DNA of 35,585 nucleotides, taken from a virus. The position numbers and the translations under genes were made by a program. This document shows, piece by piece, positions 21,050 through 29,053 of the stretch. The notes under the pieces are model-generated. The model saw only the letters and a list, made by a program, of their open reading frames with translations. It was not told where the DNA came from and ran no database searches. How positions within the stretch are numbered: the first letter of the stretch is position 1; each line of letters starts with the position of its first letter. The stretch covers positions 1 through 35,585 of the IMG/VR virus record IMGVR_UViG_3300018428_000082; one strand, 5' to 3'.

Positions 21050-21812
21050 TGTGTTTTCCTTCTATTAAAGTCTTATTGTATTCTAATAAGTTTTTTGTAG
21101 CCATAGGATCTACTCCTACGCTTTCTGCCCATGCACACCAACCGTAAATATCTTTAGGTATGCATTTGCTGTTTGCTCCTCTGCTTTCTGGAAATACAAA
21201 ACTAAACCATAAATTCTGTCTAGGATCATCTCCATACACCGCATCTCTGATAGTGTAATAATCTACGCCAGCAGCCTGACACGCATCATACAATTCTTGG
21301 CATTGCATTACCTTGTAAAAAATTGCACGATTTTCGGAAAATTTAATTATTTCTGCTTCATATCTAGTTACTTGTCTTATTGTAATGTTAGCGTTATATG
21401 CTTTTTGATAACATTCAATTACTGTTCTTCTATCTTCAGGATCACCACCAATTATCATAAATTGTCTAGCATCCATTTGTAAGAAAGGATGATTTGGCGT
21501 TTCGCCTAGGTATTCTGGTTGCACAACAATTCTTTTATTATACTTTTTAGCCATCTCATCTGCAAACCCAGGTTGAGTTGCTGATCTGATAACAATAAAG
21601 TCACAGCCGCAACTTGCAATTGCATCTTCTACAGCAGTGCAGTCTAGGCCGCCTACCTGATCCCATGGCGTTGGCACTGCTAAAAATGCAATATCACAGT
21701 TTTCTAACGGCTTTGTATAACCTTCTATAAACTTATCATATACTTGTGCATCGGGAAATAATTTTTGTGTTGCCTTTCCTATCCAACCATAACCTATAAT
21801 ACCAACTTTCAT
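21042..21812 (-). CDS. Short UDP-glucose/GDP-mannose dehydrogenase-like protein (256 aa)
   Basis: N-terminal Rossmann motif GIIGYGWIG, then EYLGE, the KxxxN pair Lys157/Asn161, and KCIPKD with the presumed catalytic Cys217. These are the active-site blocks of UDP-sugar 6-dehydrogenases, which oxidise C6 to a uronic acid. The protein stops about where the C-terminal UDP-binding domain would start (full enzymes are about 390-450 residues), so it may be an evolved short form or non-functional. It belongs to the sugar operon. Confidence 0.75.
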   Translation of the reverse strand: MKVGIIGYGWIGKATQKLFPDAQVYDKFIEGYTKPLENCDIAFLAVPTPWDQVGGLDCTAVEDAIASCGCDFIVIRSATQPGFADEMAKKYNKRIVVQPEYLGETPNHPFLQMDARQFMIIGGDPEDRRTVIECYQKAYNANITIRQVTRYEAEIIKFSENRAIFYKVMQCQELYDACQAAGVDYYTIRDAVYGDDPRQNLWFSFVFPESRGANSKCIPKDIYGWCAWAESVGVDPMATKNLLEYNKTLIEGKHNA

Positions 21813-21820
21813 ATAATCTC

Positions 21821-22441
21821 CTAAAAATCGTAATTGAATTCTTTAATATCATCTGCATATTTTTTTGCTACAATATCAATTAATTCCTGTGATGTATAAT
21901 ACGATTTATAATCTTTTCTATCTCTTGTTTTATTTAAATGTCCTAATGGTTCAAAACAATTTAATCTTTTTTGAACTTCAGCAAAGCCGTTTTTCATATT
22001 TTCTAATTTAATAATATGATCACAACCTTTTGCCCATCCTATTTGTTGACTACGTCCAGTTTGTTTCAACCATCCATCGAAGCCAAGTTTTTCTAGTCTA
22101 TCAATGTGTTGCTGTTGAATTTCAACATTGTGTTTTTCTTTACGTGAATTTTTATATTTAGGATCACTATTTGCAATTTCTATTCTAACCTTTGCAACGT
22201 CAATCTTAAAAGTATACCAACTTACAACATAGTCCCACGGATTTCTTACAACACAAAATTTCCATCCAAGATCATCTATATTCCAATAAGATTTTGCTTC
22301 GTCAATTGTTGCATGTTGCTGACGCTTTGTAACTTGATGATTTACAAAGTTTGTCTGCATCCAATTAGTAATACTGTTACCACCTGTTTTAGGAATATGT
22401 ATAAACGTGCAATGGTATGGGTCAGTAATCCTTGTTGCCAT
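21821..22441 (-). CDS. Sulfotransferase, family 2-like (206 aa)
   Basis: FIHIPKTGGNSI (13-24) is the 5'-phosphosulfate-binding loop and VVRNPWDYVVSWY (64-76) the 3'-phosphate-binding motif of PAPS-dependent sulfotransferases (Sulfotransfer_2). It would transfer sulfate from PAPS to a hydroxyl or amino group, most likely on a sugar given its operon. An APS-kinase-like gene at 33241-33675 may supply PAPS. The start is coupled to the upstream cupin gene by TAATG. Confidence 0.8.
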   Translation of the reverse strand: MATRITDPYHCTFIHIPKTGGNSITNWMQTNFVNHQVTKRQQHATIDEAKSYWNIDDLGWKFCVVRNPWDYVVSWYTFKIDVAKVRIEIANSDPKYKNSRKEKHNVEIQQQHIDRLEKLGFDGWLKQTGRSQQIGWAKGCDHIIKLENMKNGFAEVQKRLNCFEPLGHLNKTRDRKDYKSYYTSQELIDIVAKKYADDIKEFNYDF

Positions 22442-22797
22442 TATTTCACCTTCGTGCCAACTGTGCGTCTTACAATGTCATCGTGATTAAATTCTGCCCA
22501 ATACAATTCAAACGCAACTCCATCTTCAACGCCTTCAAACTGATGAATTTTGCCAGGCTTAACCTGTGTAAATTCTCCAGGTCCTAGAATAGTTTCATCG
22601 ACTAAGCCTTCTTGATCCTCTTGCCAAACACGAACAATCATTTTGCCTGACTCGACAAAGAATCCATTCCATTTAAATTTGTGTTCGTGTTCGGAACACT
22701 TGTAACCTTTTTTGAATTCAATACGGTGGAATTCCAAAACACCATTGGCGTGGATCAATTCCGTTTGACCCCAAATTTTGCCTGCTTTCATTGTCAT
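22441..22797 (-). CDS. Cupin protein (118 aa)
   Basis: A single cupin beta-barrel: HEHKFKWNGFFVESGKMIV is cupin motif 1 (GX5HXH-like, here reduced to HEH) and PGKIHQFEG is motif 2. It resembles sugar-isomerase-type cupins such as the C-terminal mannose-6-phosphate isomerase module, but function cannot be assigned. A GGAAGG ribosome site precedes the ATG. It heads the sugar operon running down to galE. Confidence 0.72.
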   Translation of the reverse strand: MTMKAGKIWGQTELIHANGVLEFHRIEFKKGYKCSEHEHKFKWNGFFVESGKMIVRVWQEDQEGLVDETILGPGEFTQVKPGKIHQFEGVEDGVAFELYWAEFNHDDIVRRTVGTKVK

Positions 22798-22836
22798 TTT
22801 CCTTCCTTGCCTTTCGGCTTGTAATAGTATTAATTA

Positions 22837-23346
22837 TCAGAGTAGATTACCAATTTCAACCACTTCTGATTGTCTGCTTATATCTTTAACAAAGAAAGCA
22901 CATGGGGGACAATCTTCTTCGTGCAGAGGAATTGATAATAATTGTCCATTTTTCATTTTTGGAAAATACCATCTTACATCCTGATATATGTTTAATATTT
23001 CTATTGGTTGAAAATCTGTTCTATATCCTTTAATTGGATTTATCACAAATGCTTCAAAGCCTCGTTCGTTAATTGAAGTAAGTGGCAATACTTCAGGATC
23101 AGATGCTACATCGCTGTCACCAACGAGTATAGACCAATCCAAAGGCATCTTTACTTCGTGGTCTCCTATTTTCATTAATATTGCAGGACTATTAAATGAT
23201 TCTAAAAAAATAAGTGGCTGAAAGAAGAAGTCAGGGTTTTTTGGATCCGAATTATCCAACACACTGAATCTAGCATCTTCAGATACTTCCTCCGGCAGTT
23301 CATTTAGATCGAACGCCTTGTTGTCTAACGTTAGTATTCTTGTCAT
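22837..23346 (-). CDS. Conserved T4-like phage protein of unknown function (169 aa)
   Basis: I recall closely similar proteins next to uvsW in marine T4-like phages, with the block FFFQPLIFLESFNSPAI and PLDWSILVGD, but no function. The protein is acidic, with beta-strand segments and no membrane or catalytic motif visible. The ATG overlaps the UvsW stop (ATGA), so it is expressed with the helicase. A role in recombination or late regulation would be a guess. Confidence 0.65.
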   Translation of the reverse strand: MTRILTLDNKAFDLNELPEEVSEDARFSVLDNSDPKNPDFFFQPLIFLESFNSPAILMKIGDHEVKMPLDWSILVGDSDVASDPEVLPLTSINERGFEAFVINPIKGYRTDFQPIEILNIYQDVRWYFPKMKNGQLLSIPLHEEDCPPCAFFVKDISRQSEVVEIGNLL

Positions 23347-24794
23347 GTATTAACCTTTGTAACTGTAAAGGGATATTTTGCCTCCCTATAATATTTTTTC
23401 CTTTCAGTAAGATGCCGTTTAGCATACTTACAAGTCGATGTTATGTCCCATATTTGGACAAAATCTTTATCTTCTGCCTTTCTAATGCCTCTGCCTATAC
23501 TTTGAATTACGCGAACAAAAGATTTACCAGGCTCAATAAGAACAAGGTTAAAGATACGAGGAATATTAATACCAACAGCCGCAACCCCGTATGTTGCAAC
23601 AATAATCTTTTGATCTGCTGTTTTAATTTCGTCATACTGTTCTTTTCTTTCATCTAGTTTCACGTCTCCTTTGATAAATGTTGCATCTGATAAATTCTTC
23701 AGCAACTTATTACCAGTATCGATTCTGTTTACTAAAACAAGTGTATTACCATTTTTAGCAACCTTTTGTATATGGTCGCTAATGTAATCTAGTCTATTTT
23801 CATCTGTAACTAACCAAGAATATTCTTCCTGATAATTTCGAAATTCTTCTACATCTTTAGTCTGTAATATTTGGATATCTAATTTTGCCAGCACACCTTT
23901 TTCCTGTAAGTCGTGTGCAGAAACATTGTTAATTACAGGACCAATGCCTGCAAGTATACCTTGAAATTCCCATTGTTGTTTTGGAACCGTTCCTGTTAAT
24001 CCCCAACGTATAGGTGCATTTCTAAAATTTTGTGTCAAAAGTCTTTTAAGCACATCTGCTTTTGCTTGATGCACTTCATCAATAATAATTGCTTTTACAC
24101 CTTCTGTAAATTCTGCAAGTGTTAACGTGTCACTATCATAACTTTTCTTTTCTAAAACATTTAAACTTTGCCAGGTGCAAATTGTGTGTGTATGATTAAG
24201 TTCTTTTCTATCACCAAAATAAACACCTACATCTAAACCGCAGTTTTTATAATCTTCTTCAGTTTGAACAACAAGACTTTTGTTTGGGACAATAACCATT
24301 GTGCGTCCATATGGTTCACATAAATGCGAAAGGGTAGCAGTTGTTATAGTTTTACCTGCACCTGTTGCAACCTCCTGTAATGATTGCGGGTTCTCTAAAA
24401 ATTTATTAATTACGTCATACTGATAATCACGTAATACAATCGGATTACCTGCTTCTGGGTGTCCCTCCGGCCAAACAACGCCTTGATCTGCCCAATAATT
24501 TTCATCAATTTTATTAAACTCAAATTTTGTTGTTGTTCTTTGATCTATAACTTCAATATCATATCCGTCATTTTCAACAATAGGTAATGCTACATCTAAA
24601 TGTGCTAGAAAACCATTGCCCCCAATACCAAAGAAACTAACAGTTCCGTCCCATCTGCCTAATTTAAAAGCAGGCATATGACGTGCATATGGTAAATCGT
24701 ATTTTAATTTATTTACGATTTTCCTTCTTGTTTCTACAGCAAGACCTTCAAACTTTACGTTTACTTCGTCTTTAATTATTAATCTACAGTTCAA
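23343..24794 (-). CDS. uvsW: UvsW-type recombination/repair helicase (483 aa)
   Basis: Superfamily 2 helicase. An N-terminal DNA-binding region (about 1-115, with the LGRWDG block) is followed by Q-type LRDYQYDVI, Walker A ATGAGKT at 143-149, DEVH at 239-242, TGT at 267-269 and SIGRGIRK as motif VI. Length is near T4 UvsW (503). It drives branch migration and fork regression, and in T4 removes R-loops to shut off origin replication. The start is TTG (24794), overlapping the end of the upstream gene; no in-frame ATG occurs before codon 40. Confidence 0.93.
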   Translation of the reverse strand: MNCRLIIKDEVNVKFEGLAVETRRKIVNKLKYDLPYARHMPAFKLGRWDGTVSFFGIGGNGFLAHLDVALPIVENDGYDIEVIDQRTTTKFEFNKIDENYWADQGVVWPEGHPEAGNPIVLRDYQYDVINKFLENPQSLQEVATGAGKTITTATLSHLCEPYGRTMVIVPNKSLVVQTEEDYKNCGLDVGVYFGDRKELNHTHTICTWQSLNVLEKKSYDSDTLTLAEFTEGVKAIIIDEVHQAKADVLKRLLTQNFRNAPIRWGLTGTVPKQQWEFQGILAGIGPVINNVSAHDLQEKGVLAKLDIQILQTKDVEEFRNYQEEYSWLVTDENRLDYISDHIQKVAKNGNTLVLVNRIDTGNKLLKNLSDATFIKGDVKLDERKEQYDEIKTADQKIIVATYGVAAVGINIPRIFNLVLIEPGKSFVRVIQSIGRGIRKAEDKDFVQIWDITSTCKYAKRHLTERKKYYREAKYPFTVTKVNT

Positions 24795-25953
24795 CTATGT
24801 GTTCCTTCATTGTTGGTTTAAAATCACCTACATAAAATACAAACGGACTGTGTGCTAACAGTGCGCCTGTTATTGAGTCAGTAGATGGATATAAACCGTT
24901 ACTTGCATATATTATAACATCATTATTGTCTTTGAACAACCACTTTGCAGGTTTATGGTTAAAAATCAAAAATTTAGCAGTAGAAATTTTGCCACCAAAA
25001 TTATTTTTAGATACCCATTTGTTAAAATCTGGAGAGTCTTTGTTGTCTTTTCTAAAACAAACTCTAAATAATGATTTTTCTATTTGCATTTTGTCCAATA
25101 TGTGAACCAATTTGTTTAGCCATTCTATATCATCGCTTGCTCTATCTAAAATGAAACAAATTTTGTAATCTGTCTCCATTGCGAACTCTAAAAATTCTTC
25201 CAACGATTTAATCCAGAATTGATTGTTATCTAAACTAGATATTTTTTCAGCAATACTAGTTGGGTTGCCTTCATATGAGTATGACATGCTTTTTGCAAGT
25301 AATAAATCTTTTTCTACAACTCCGGTTTTATTTTTTTCAAAATAATCTATAGCATCGTCAGGAGCATTTTTAAGCACAACATTATTTTTGTCTATATAAC
25401 TATATTTCTTAAACTGATCAGCGTTATCAAAAGTTTCTTCTATTATAGAACTAACATATTCATAAGTATTATCTATCTCAAATTTGTGTTTTTTGACCCA
25501 TTGGTCTACCTGTAAAAAATTACAATCAAACAAACTAATTTTACGTAATTTCCTATCAGCATCCCATTTATGCATACCCCTTTGAAAATTTGCAAATTCA
25601 ATTTCATAATCATCTTTAAGATCAAATGGAAACTTTAGTAGTATCCAAGGCTTATTAAGTTCATCGGACTCTACCCAAACTTTTTTAGATTTATCAATAA
25701 CTCTAAATGTTTGCTTCCATGCAGGATTATTAAGTGCTTCTTCATAATCTAATTTTTCTTTTGCTTGATTTCTATACTTGTAAAGAATTTTTACAATGAA
25801 TGCACCTTGCTTTTCGGTAAACTGTTTACCGCTATGTATGTCTTGTGTAAAATTATATACTGCACTTCTGTCATGAGGCTGCATTCTTATCTGTCCTAAA
25901 GAGACAAGGTTAGCAAATGCTACGAAAATATCTTCTACAAACAAACTTTTCAT
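24784..25953 (-). CDS. Unknown 389-aa protein co-transcribed with UvsW
   Basis: No Walker A or known enzyme motif is visible. Residues 95-165 (KFPFDLKDDYEIEFANFQ, then GMHKWDADRKLRKISL) loosely resemble HARP-type or helicase-accessory domains; the C-terminal half alternates strands and helices and ends with a hydrophobic AHSPFVFYVGDF. A link to helicase or recombination functions is inferred only from its coupling to uvsW (11-base overlap). A strong sigma-70 promoter directly precedes it and predicts a leaderless transcript. Confidence 0.6.
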   Translation of the reverse strand: MKSLFVEDIFVAFANLVSLGQIRMQPHDRSAVYNFTQDIHSGKQFTEKQGAFIVKILYKYRNQAKEKLDYEEALNNPAWKQTFRVIDKSKKVWVESDELNKPWILLKFPFDLKDDYEIEFANFQRGMHKWDADRKLRKISLFDCNFLQVDQWVKKHKFEIDNTYEYVSSIIEETFDNADQFKKYSYIDKNNVVLKNAPDDAIDYFEKNKTGVVEKDLLLAKSMSYSYEGNPTSIAEKISSLDNNQFWIKSLEEFLEFAMETDYKICFILDRASDDIEWLNKLVHILDKMQIEKSLFRVCFRKDNKDSPDFNKWVSKNNFGGKISTAKFLIFNHKPAKWLFKDNNDVIIYASNGLYPSTDSITGALLAHSPFVFYVGDFKPTMKEHIVEL

Positions 25954-25959
25954 TTTTAT

Positions 25960-25988
25960 ATTATAATACCAAATTGATAATAAATCAA
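25960..25988 (-). promoter_or_regulatory. Sigma-70 promoter for the uvsW operon
   Basis: On the - strand, TTGATT (25983-25988) and a perfect TATAAT (25960-25965) are 17 bases apart. Six bases separate the -10 from the ATG at 25953, so transcription should start at the A of the start codon. This is the same geometry as the primase promoter. The -35 overlaps the stop codon of the glycosyltransferase-like gene that ends at 25985. Confidence 0.8.
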
Positions 25989-26842
25989 GTGTTTAGTTGA
26001 TGATCTATAGATTCTTCCAACCGTTTTATAGGTATGCCTTTAGATATTTCTTCAACTGTCCACTCCGTATGCGTAAGTTTTGTAAGCCAGTTTTCTCTTT
26101 CAGGTAGGTATGGTTTTTGTATATCATCTAAAGTGCAACTTACTTCATGAGCTAAACTTGATGTATCACATATAACAGGAGTGCCAGCAATTGCTGCATG
26201 AATAGGCACACCACTGTTATGATTAATTACAACATGATAATTATAATCTATATCAAAGTCATCATACGAACCTCTGATCTTGTTTGGTTGCTGCATAAAG
26301 ACATTGTTAAATTCATGTTGTAATCCTGTAAGCGGAGATCTAGGATGCGGCCTAATATAGATAGGAATATCTATTTTACTTTGCAAAGTAGTTACAAGAT
26401 TGCTTACCCATTTATCAATAGGAGGCATGTCTACCCATTGCAGACTCTTACTATGTTGTGTTGCAATTAATATTCTTTTCTTTCTGTTTTCATTATATGG
26501 TTGTAATTTTATTCCTAATTTGTTAGGACGATCTTCATCTAAATTTTTATTATTGCCAAATACACCTAAACCGTTTATGTGATTTAAACATATTCTCCAG
26601 GTATTGTTTCTAATTAAATTACCAACTTCAATAATTATTATAGGCTTGTTTTGTTTTACACAGTTTTTGTAGATAGGATGATTACCTGCCATTCTTCCAT
26701 GCCATAGAACTGACCAAATTACACAAACATCTTCGTCTGATTCTACAATAGTGTGTCCTGCATTTTTTAAACCTGTTTCAAAAGCATTAAAAATTTGTGG
26801 ACTGTTCAATGCACCGTGTTGCCTAAAAAGTTTAAATTTCAT
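25985..26842 (-). CDS. GT-B-like capsule-synthesis-type protein, array member 1 (285 aa)
   Basis: I start at the ATG at 26842, preceded by GAGG, rather than the upstream TTG at 26854. IYIRPHPRSP and NHNSGVPIHAAIAGTPVI are the two blocks typical of the C-terminal Rossmann domain of capsule-polysaccharide-type and CDP-glycerol-transferase-like GT-B enzymes. The C-terminal LTHTEWTVEEISKGIPIK parallels the tails of four other genes between 28118 and 32425. The donor is unknown. It is separated from its paralogues by two + strand genes. Confidence 0.6.
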   Translation of the reverse strand: MKFKLFRQHGALNSPQIFNAFETGLKNAGHTIVESDEDVCVIWSVLWHGRMAGNHPIYKNCVKQNKPIIIIEVGNLIRNNTWRICLNHINGLGVFGNNKNLDEDRPNKLGIKLQPYNENRKKRILIATQHSKSLQWVDMPPIDKWVSNLVTTLQSKIDIPIYIRPHPRSPLTGLQHEFNNVFMQQPNKIRGSYDDFDIDYNYHVVINHNSGVPIHAAIAGTPVICDTSSLAHEVSCTLDDIQKPYLPERENWLTKLTHTEWTVEEISKGIPIKRLEESIDHQLNT

Positions 26843-26853
26843 GTAGATCCTCA

Positions 26854-26860
26854 ATAAATA
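26854..26860 (+). promoter_or_regulatory. T4-type late promoter motif (ATAAATA)
   Basis: AATAAATATAG on the + strand lies 21 bases before the ATG at 26882, in the 39-base gap between divergent genes. It matches 7 of 8 bases of the T4 late core and would serve the + strand pair 26882-28125. On the opposite strand a poorer TTAAATAC faces the gene at 26842. Confidence 0.45.
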
Positions 26861-26881
26861 TAGTAGTATTTAATAAGAATC

Positions 26882-27280
26882 ATGACCAAATTTAAAAAAA
26901 GAATTACCAAAAACATCAGAAAAAATCTCCAAGATGCTATTGTAATAGGAGAGGGTTTCGGTATGCTCGATGAAATATTAGATACGTTTAATAGTGTTTT
27001 TATCCTTAAAGGTCCTAAAGATGTGAAAGCAATAAATTTAATCAATAGGACAGATACGAAAGCCTTATATGGACTATATACAGTAGGCGCATTATTTGTT
27101 GATCTTAAATATATTCACATGCTTGACAAATTAGAAACAGTTTTAAATAACCCTGCACCTGACATTTTTATTGAAGGAAATGATGTGATACAAAGAGAAT
27201 ATTCAAAAACAATTTATAGATTAGGATATGTTGCAGTCAGCCAATTAGGATGGTGTCACCAATGGAGTGTAAAAAGATGA
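26882..27280 (+). CDS. Unknown protein preceding a glycosyltransferase (132 aa)
   Basis: Residues 18-30 (DAIVIGEGFGMLD) suggest a nucleotide- or SAM-binding turn, but motif order is incomplete, so I do not assign a family. The N-terminus is strongly basic (KFKKRITKNIRKN). Translation of the glycosyltransferase is coupled through an ATGA overlap. The pair sits on the + strand inside the - strand glycan array. Confidence 0.55.
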   Translation: MTKFKKRITKNIRKNLQDAIVIGEGFGMLDEILDTFNSVFILKGPKDVKAINLINRTDTKALYGLYTVGALFVDLKYIHMLDKLETVLNNPAPDIFIEGNDVIQREYSKTIYRLGYVAVSQLGWCHQWSVKR

Positions 27281-28125
27281 GTCTGAGTGTTGTAACAACT
27301 TTTCATAAACAAGGCTATGATTTATATGGTAAAAGAATGATACAGTCATTCATAGAAAATTGGCCACAAGAAATAAAATTATATGTGTATGCAGAAGATT
27401 GTGAGGTAACCGAAACTGCTCCTAATCTTATTGTAAAAGATCTACATGCTTCTAGTCAAGACCTAGTCAATTTTAAAAATAGATGGAAAGGTGTGCCAAA
27501 AGCCAACGGTGATGTCAGTGCCGACCCTATTAGAAGTAAAAGAAAAGATGCAGGTAAAGGATTTAAATGGCATGCAATAAGATTTGCACATAAAGTATAC
27601 AGTATCTTTGCTTGTGCAAAAGAATGCAATACTGAATGGTTAATGTGGATGGATGCTGATACCTATTGTCATAGTCCTATGTCATCTAAAAATTTAGGAA
27701 GACTAATACCAGGAAAACAGGATTTATGCTATCTAGGTAGAAAAGGAAAATATTCAGAATGTGGTCTTTATGCAATGAAGTTAAGTTCTGAAAACACCCA
27801 AGCATTTCTAAAAGAATTTCAAAGAGTTTATGATGATCCAGAAAGCCAAGGTGGTATATTTACAATGGCTGAATGGCACGATAGTTTTGTTTTTGACGAG
27901 GTTAGGAAAAAAATACCTAATTTAAATCAACATAGTTGGAGCGCAAGTCTTACAGATTTACGTCCTAGACCGGGAATGAGTATGGGAGAAGGTCATCCTT
28001 TAATTAACTGTGAATGGGGTGCATATCTTGATCATCTAAAAGGTGGAAGAAAACAGTTAGGTAAAAGTAAAAGAGATGATTTAAAAGTTCAAAGAACTGA
28101 ACCTTATTGGCAACAATTTAATTAA
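27277..28125 (+). CDS. GT-A-fold glycosyltransferase-like protein (282 aa)
   Basis: The ATG at 27277 makes an ATGA junction with the preceding gene; the longer frame from 27250 lies inside that gene. LMWMDADTYCHSPM contains the DxD (Asp126-Ala-Asp128), and YSECGLYAMKL looks like the acceptor loop following it. EWHDSFVFD near the C-terminal third is another conserved-looking block. Donor and acceptor are unknown. The stop overlaps that of the convergent gene by 8 bases. Confidence 0.7.
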   Translation: MSLSVVTTFHKQGYDLYGKRMIQSFIENWPQEIKLYVYAEDCEVTETAPNLIVKDLHASSQDLVNFKNRWKGVPKANGDVSADPIRSKRKDAGKGFKWHAIRFAHKVYSIFACAKECNTEWLMWMDADTYCHSPMSSKNLGRLIPGKQDLCYLGRKGKYSECGLYAMKLSSENTQAFLKEFQRVYDDPESQGGIFTMAEWHDSFVFDEVRKKIPNLNQHSWSASLTDLRPRPGMSMGEGHPLINCEWGAYLDHLKGGRKQLGKSKRDDLKVQRTEPYWQQFN

Positions 28126-29053
28126 CATATTGCCTAAAAAACTGCCAGGCTTCGCCAGACTTTAATTCGTCAAAATTCCAATGACACATAGATAATTTTT
28201 CTACCCATCCTTGTCTATCAAACATTTTTGGATCTTCTATTCGCTTGAGAGTTGTATTACAAACACCGTTTGATTGACTTATTTCTGGGTTCGGATCTGT
28301 AACAAACGTTGGAACACCTTCTATTATACTAGCGATACTAGGAGAACTATTATATACAACACTTGCCCAACAGTTTTTCAAATCTTCTAGTATATGACGT
28401 TGACTAAGAGTAACATTAGGATGTTTAGTAATTAATTTTTGATTAAACCATTGCATCCACTTCTTATCTCCTGGATGGATACGGACTACAATAGGTCTAT
28501 CTGTTCTATTTCTTAGTTGTTGCAATGTTTGTTCTAACCAATTGTTTACAGCAATGCCTTGCATACTCCAGCCACCATTACGCTGACAACAAACTAGAAT
28601 ATGATTGCCACTAGTCCTATATGGCTTTAATGTTATTCCTAAATTAGAACTTATCTTTTGCCATCTTGCAGGATCTATATCTTTATCAAAGTAAAATCCT
28701 GTTGTTGGAAATACACCATCAAAACTGTATCTTAAGTAGTGTCTTGTATTACCAGGATCTGCATATAAAAATAAATTACTGTCAACAATTAAAGATTTTT
28801 TACCATTGTTTTTTTGCATGTCAACTGCCCGTTGTCTTAATACTAAGTGGGGTGCAGTTTTTCCGTGTTCGTGAACAAAGCCTTGTATCAATGCGACGTC
28901 ACATTGAATAGGATCCATACCTGTATGTGCAATTGCATTATCACCAGAGGCTTTTACACCTGCTAAAAAATTATTAAGTATTAAAGGTTTTTCAGGATTA
29001 TTATTACGTGGAGGAATACCACCAAAATATGCAACTGCTGTTAAATTAGACAT
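28118..29053 (-). CDS. GT-B-like capsule-synthesis-type protein, array member 2 (311 aa)
   Basis: VVRIHPGDKKW and VVYNSSPSIASIIEGVPTFV are the RxHP-like and S(x)nEGxP blocks of this family. The tail LSMCHWNFDELKSGEAWQFFRQY corresponds to the LxYxQFTxxEIxxGxA ending of its neighbours. It is the most divergent member beside that at 25985, which it resembles more than the other three by eye. It is coupled by an 8-base overlap to the gene upstream. Sugar or polyol-phosphate transfer is inferred. Confidence 0.6.
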   Translation of the reverse strand: MSNLTAVAYFGGIPPRNNNPEKPLILNNFLAGVKASGDNAIAHTGMDPIQCDVALIQGFVHEHGKTAPHLVLRQRAVDMQKNNGKKSLIVDSNLFLYADPGNTRHYLRYSFDGVFPTTGFYFDKDIDPARWQKISSNLGITLKPYRTSGNHILVCCQRNGGWSMQGIAVNNWLEQTLQQLRNRTDRPIVVRIHPGDKKWMQWFNQKLITKHPNVTLSQRHILEDLKNCWASVVYNSSPSIASIIEGVPTFVTDPNPEISQSNGVCNTTLKRIEDPKMFDRQGWVEKLSMCHWNFDELKSGEAWQFFRQYVN

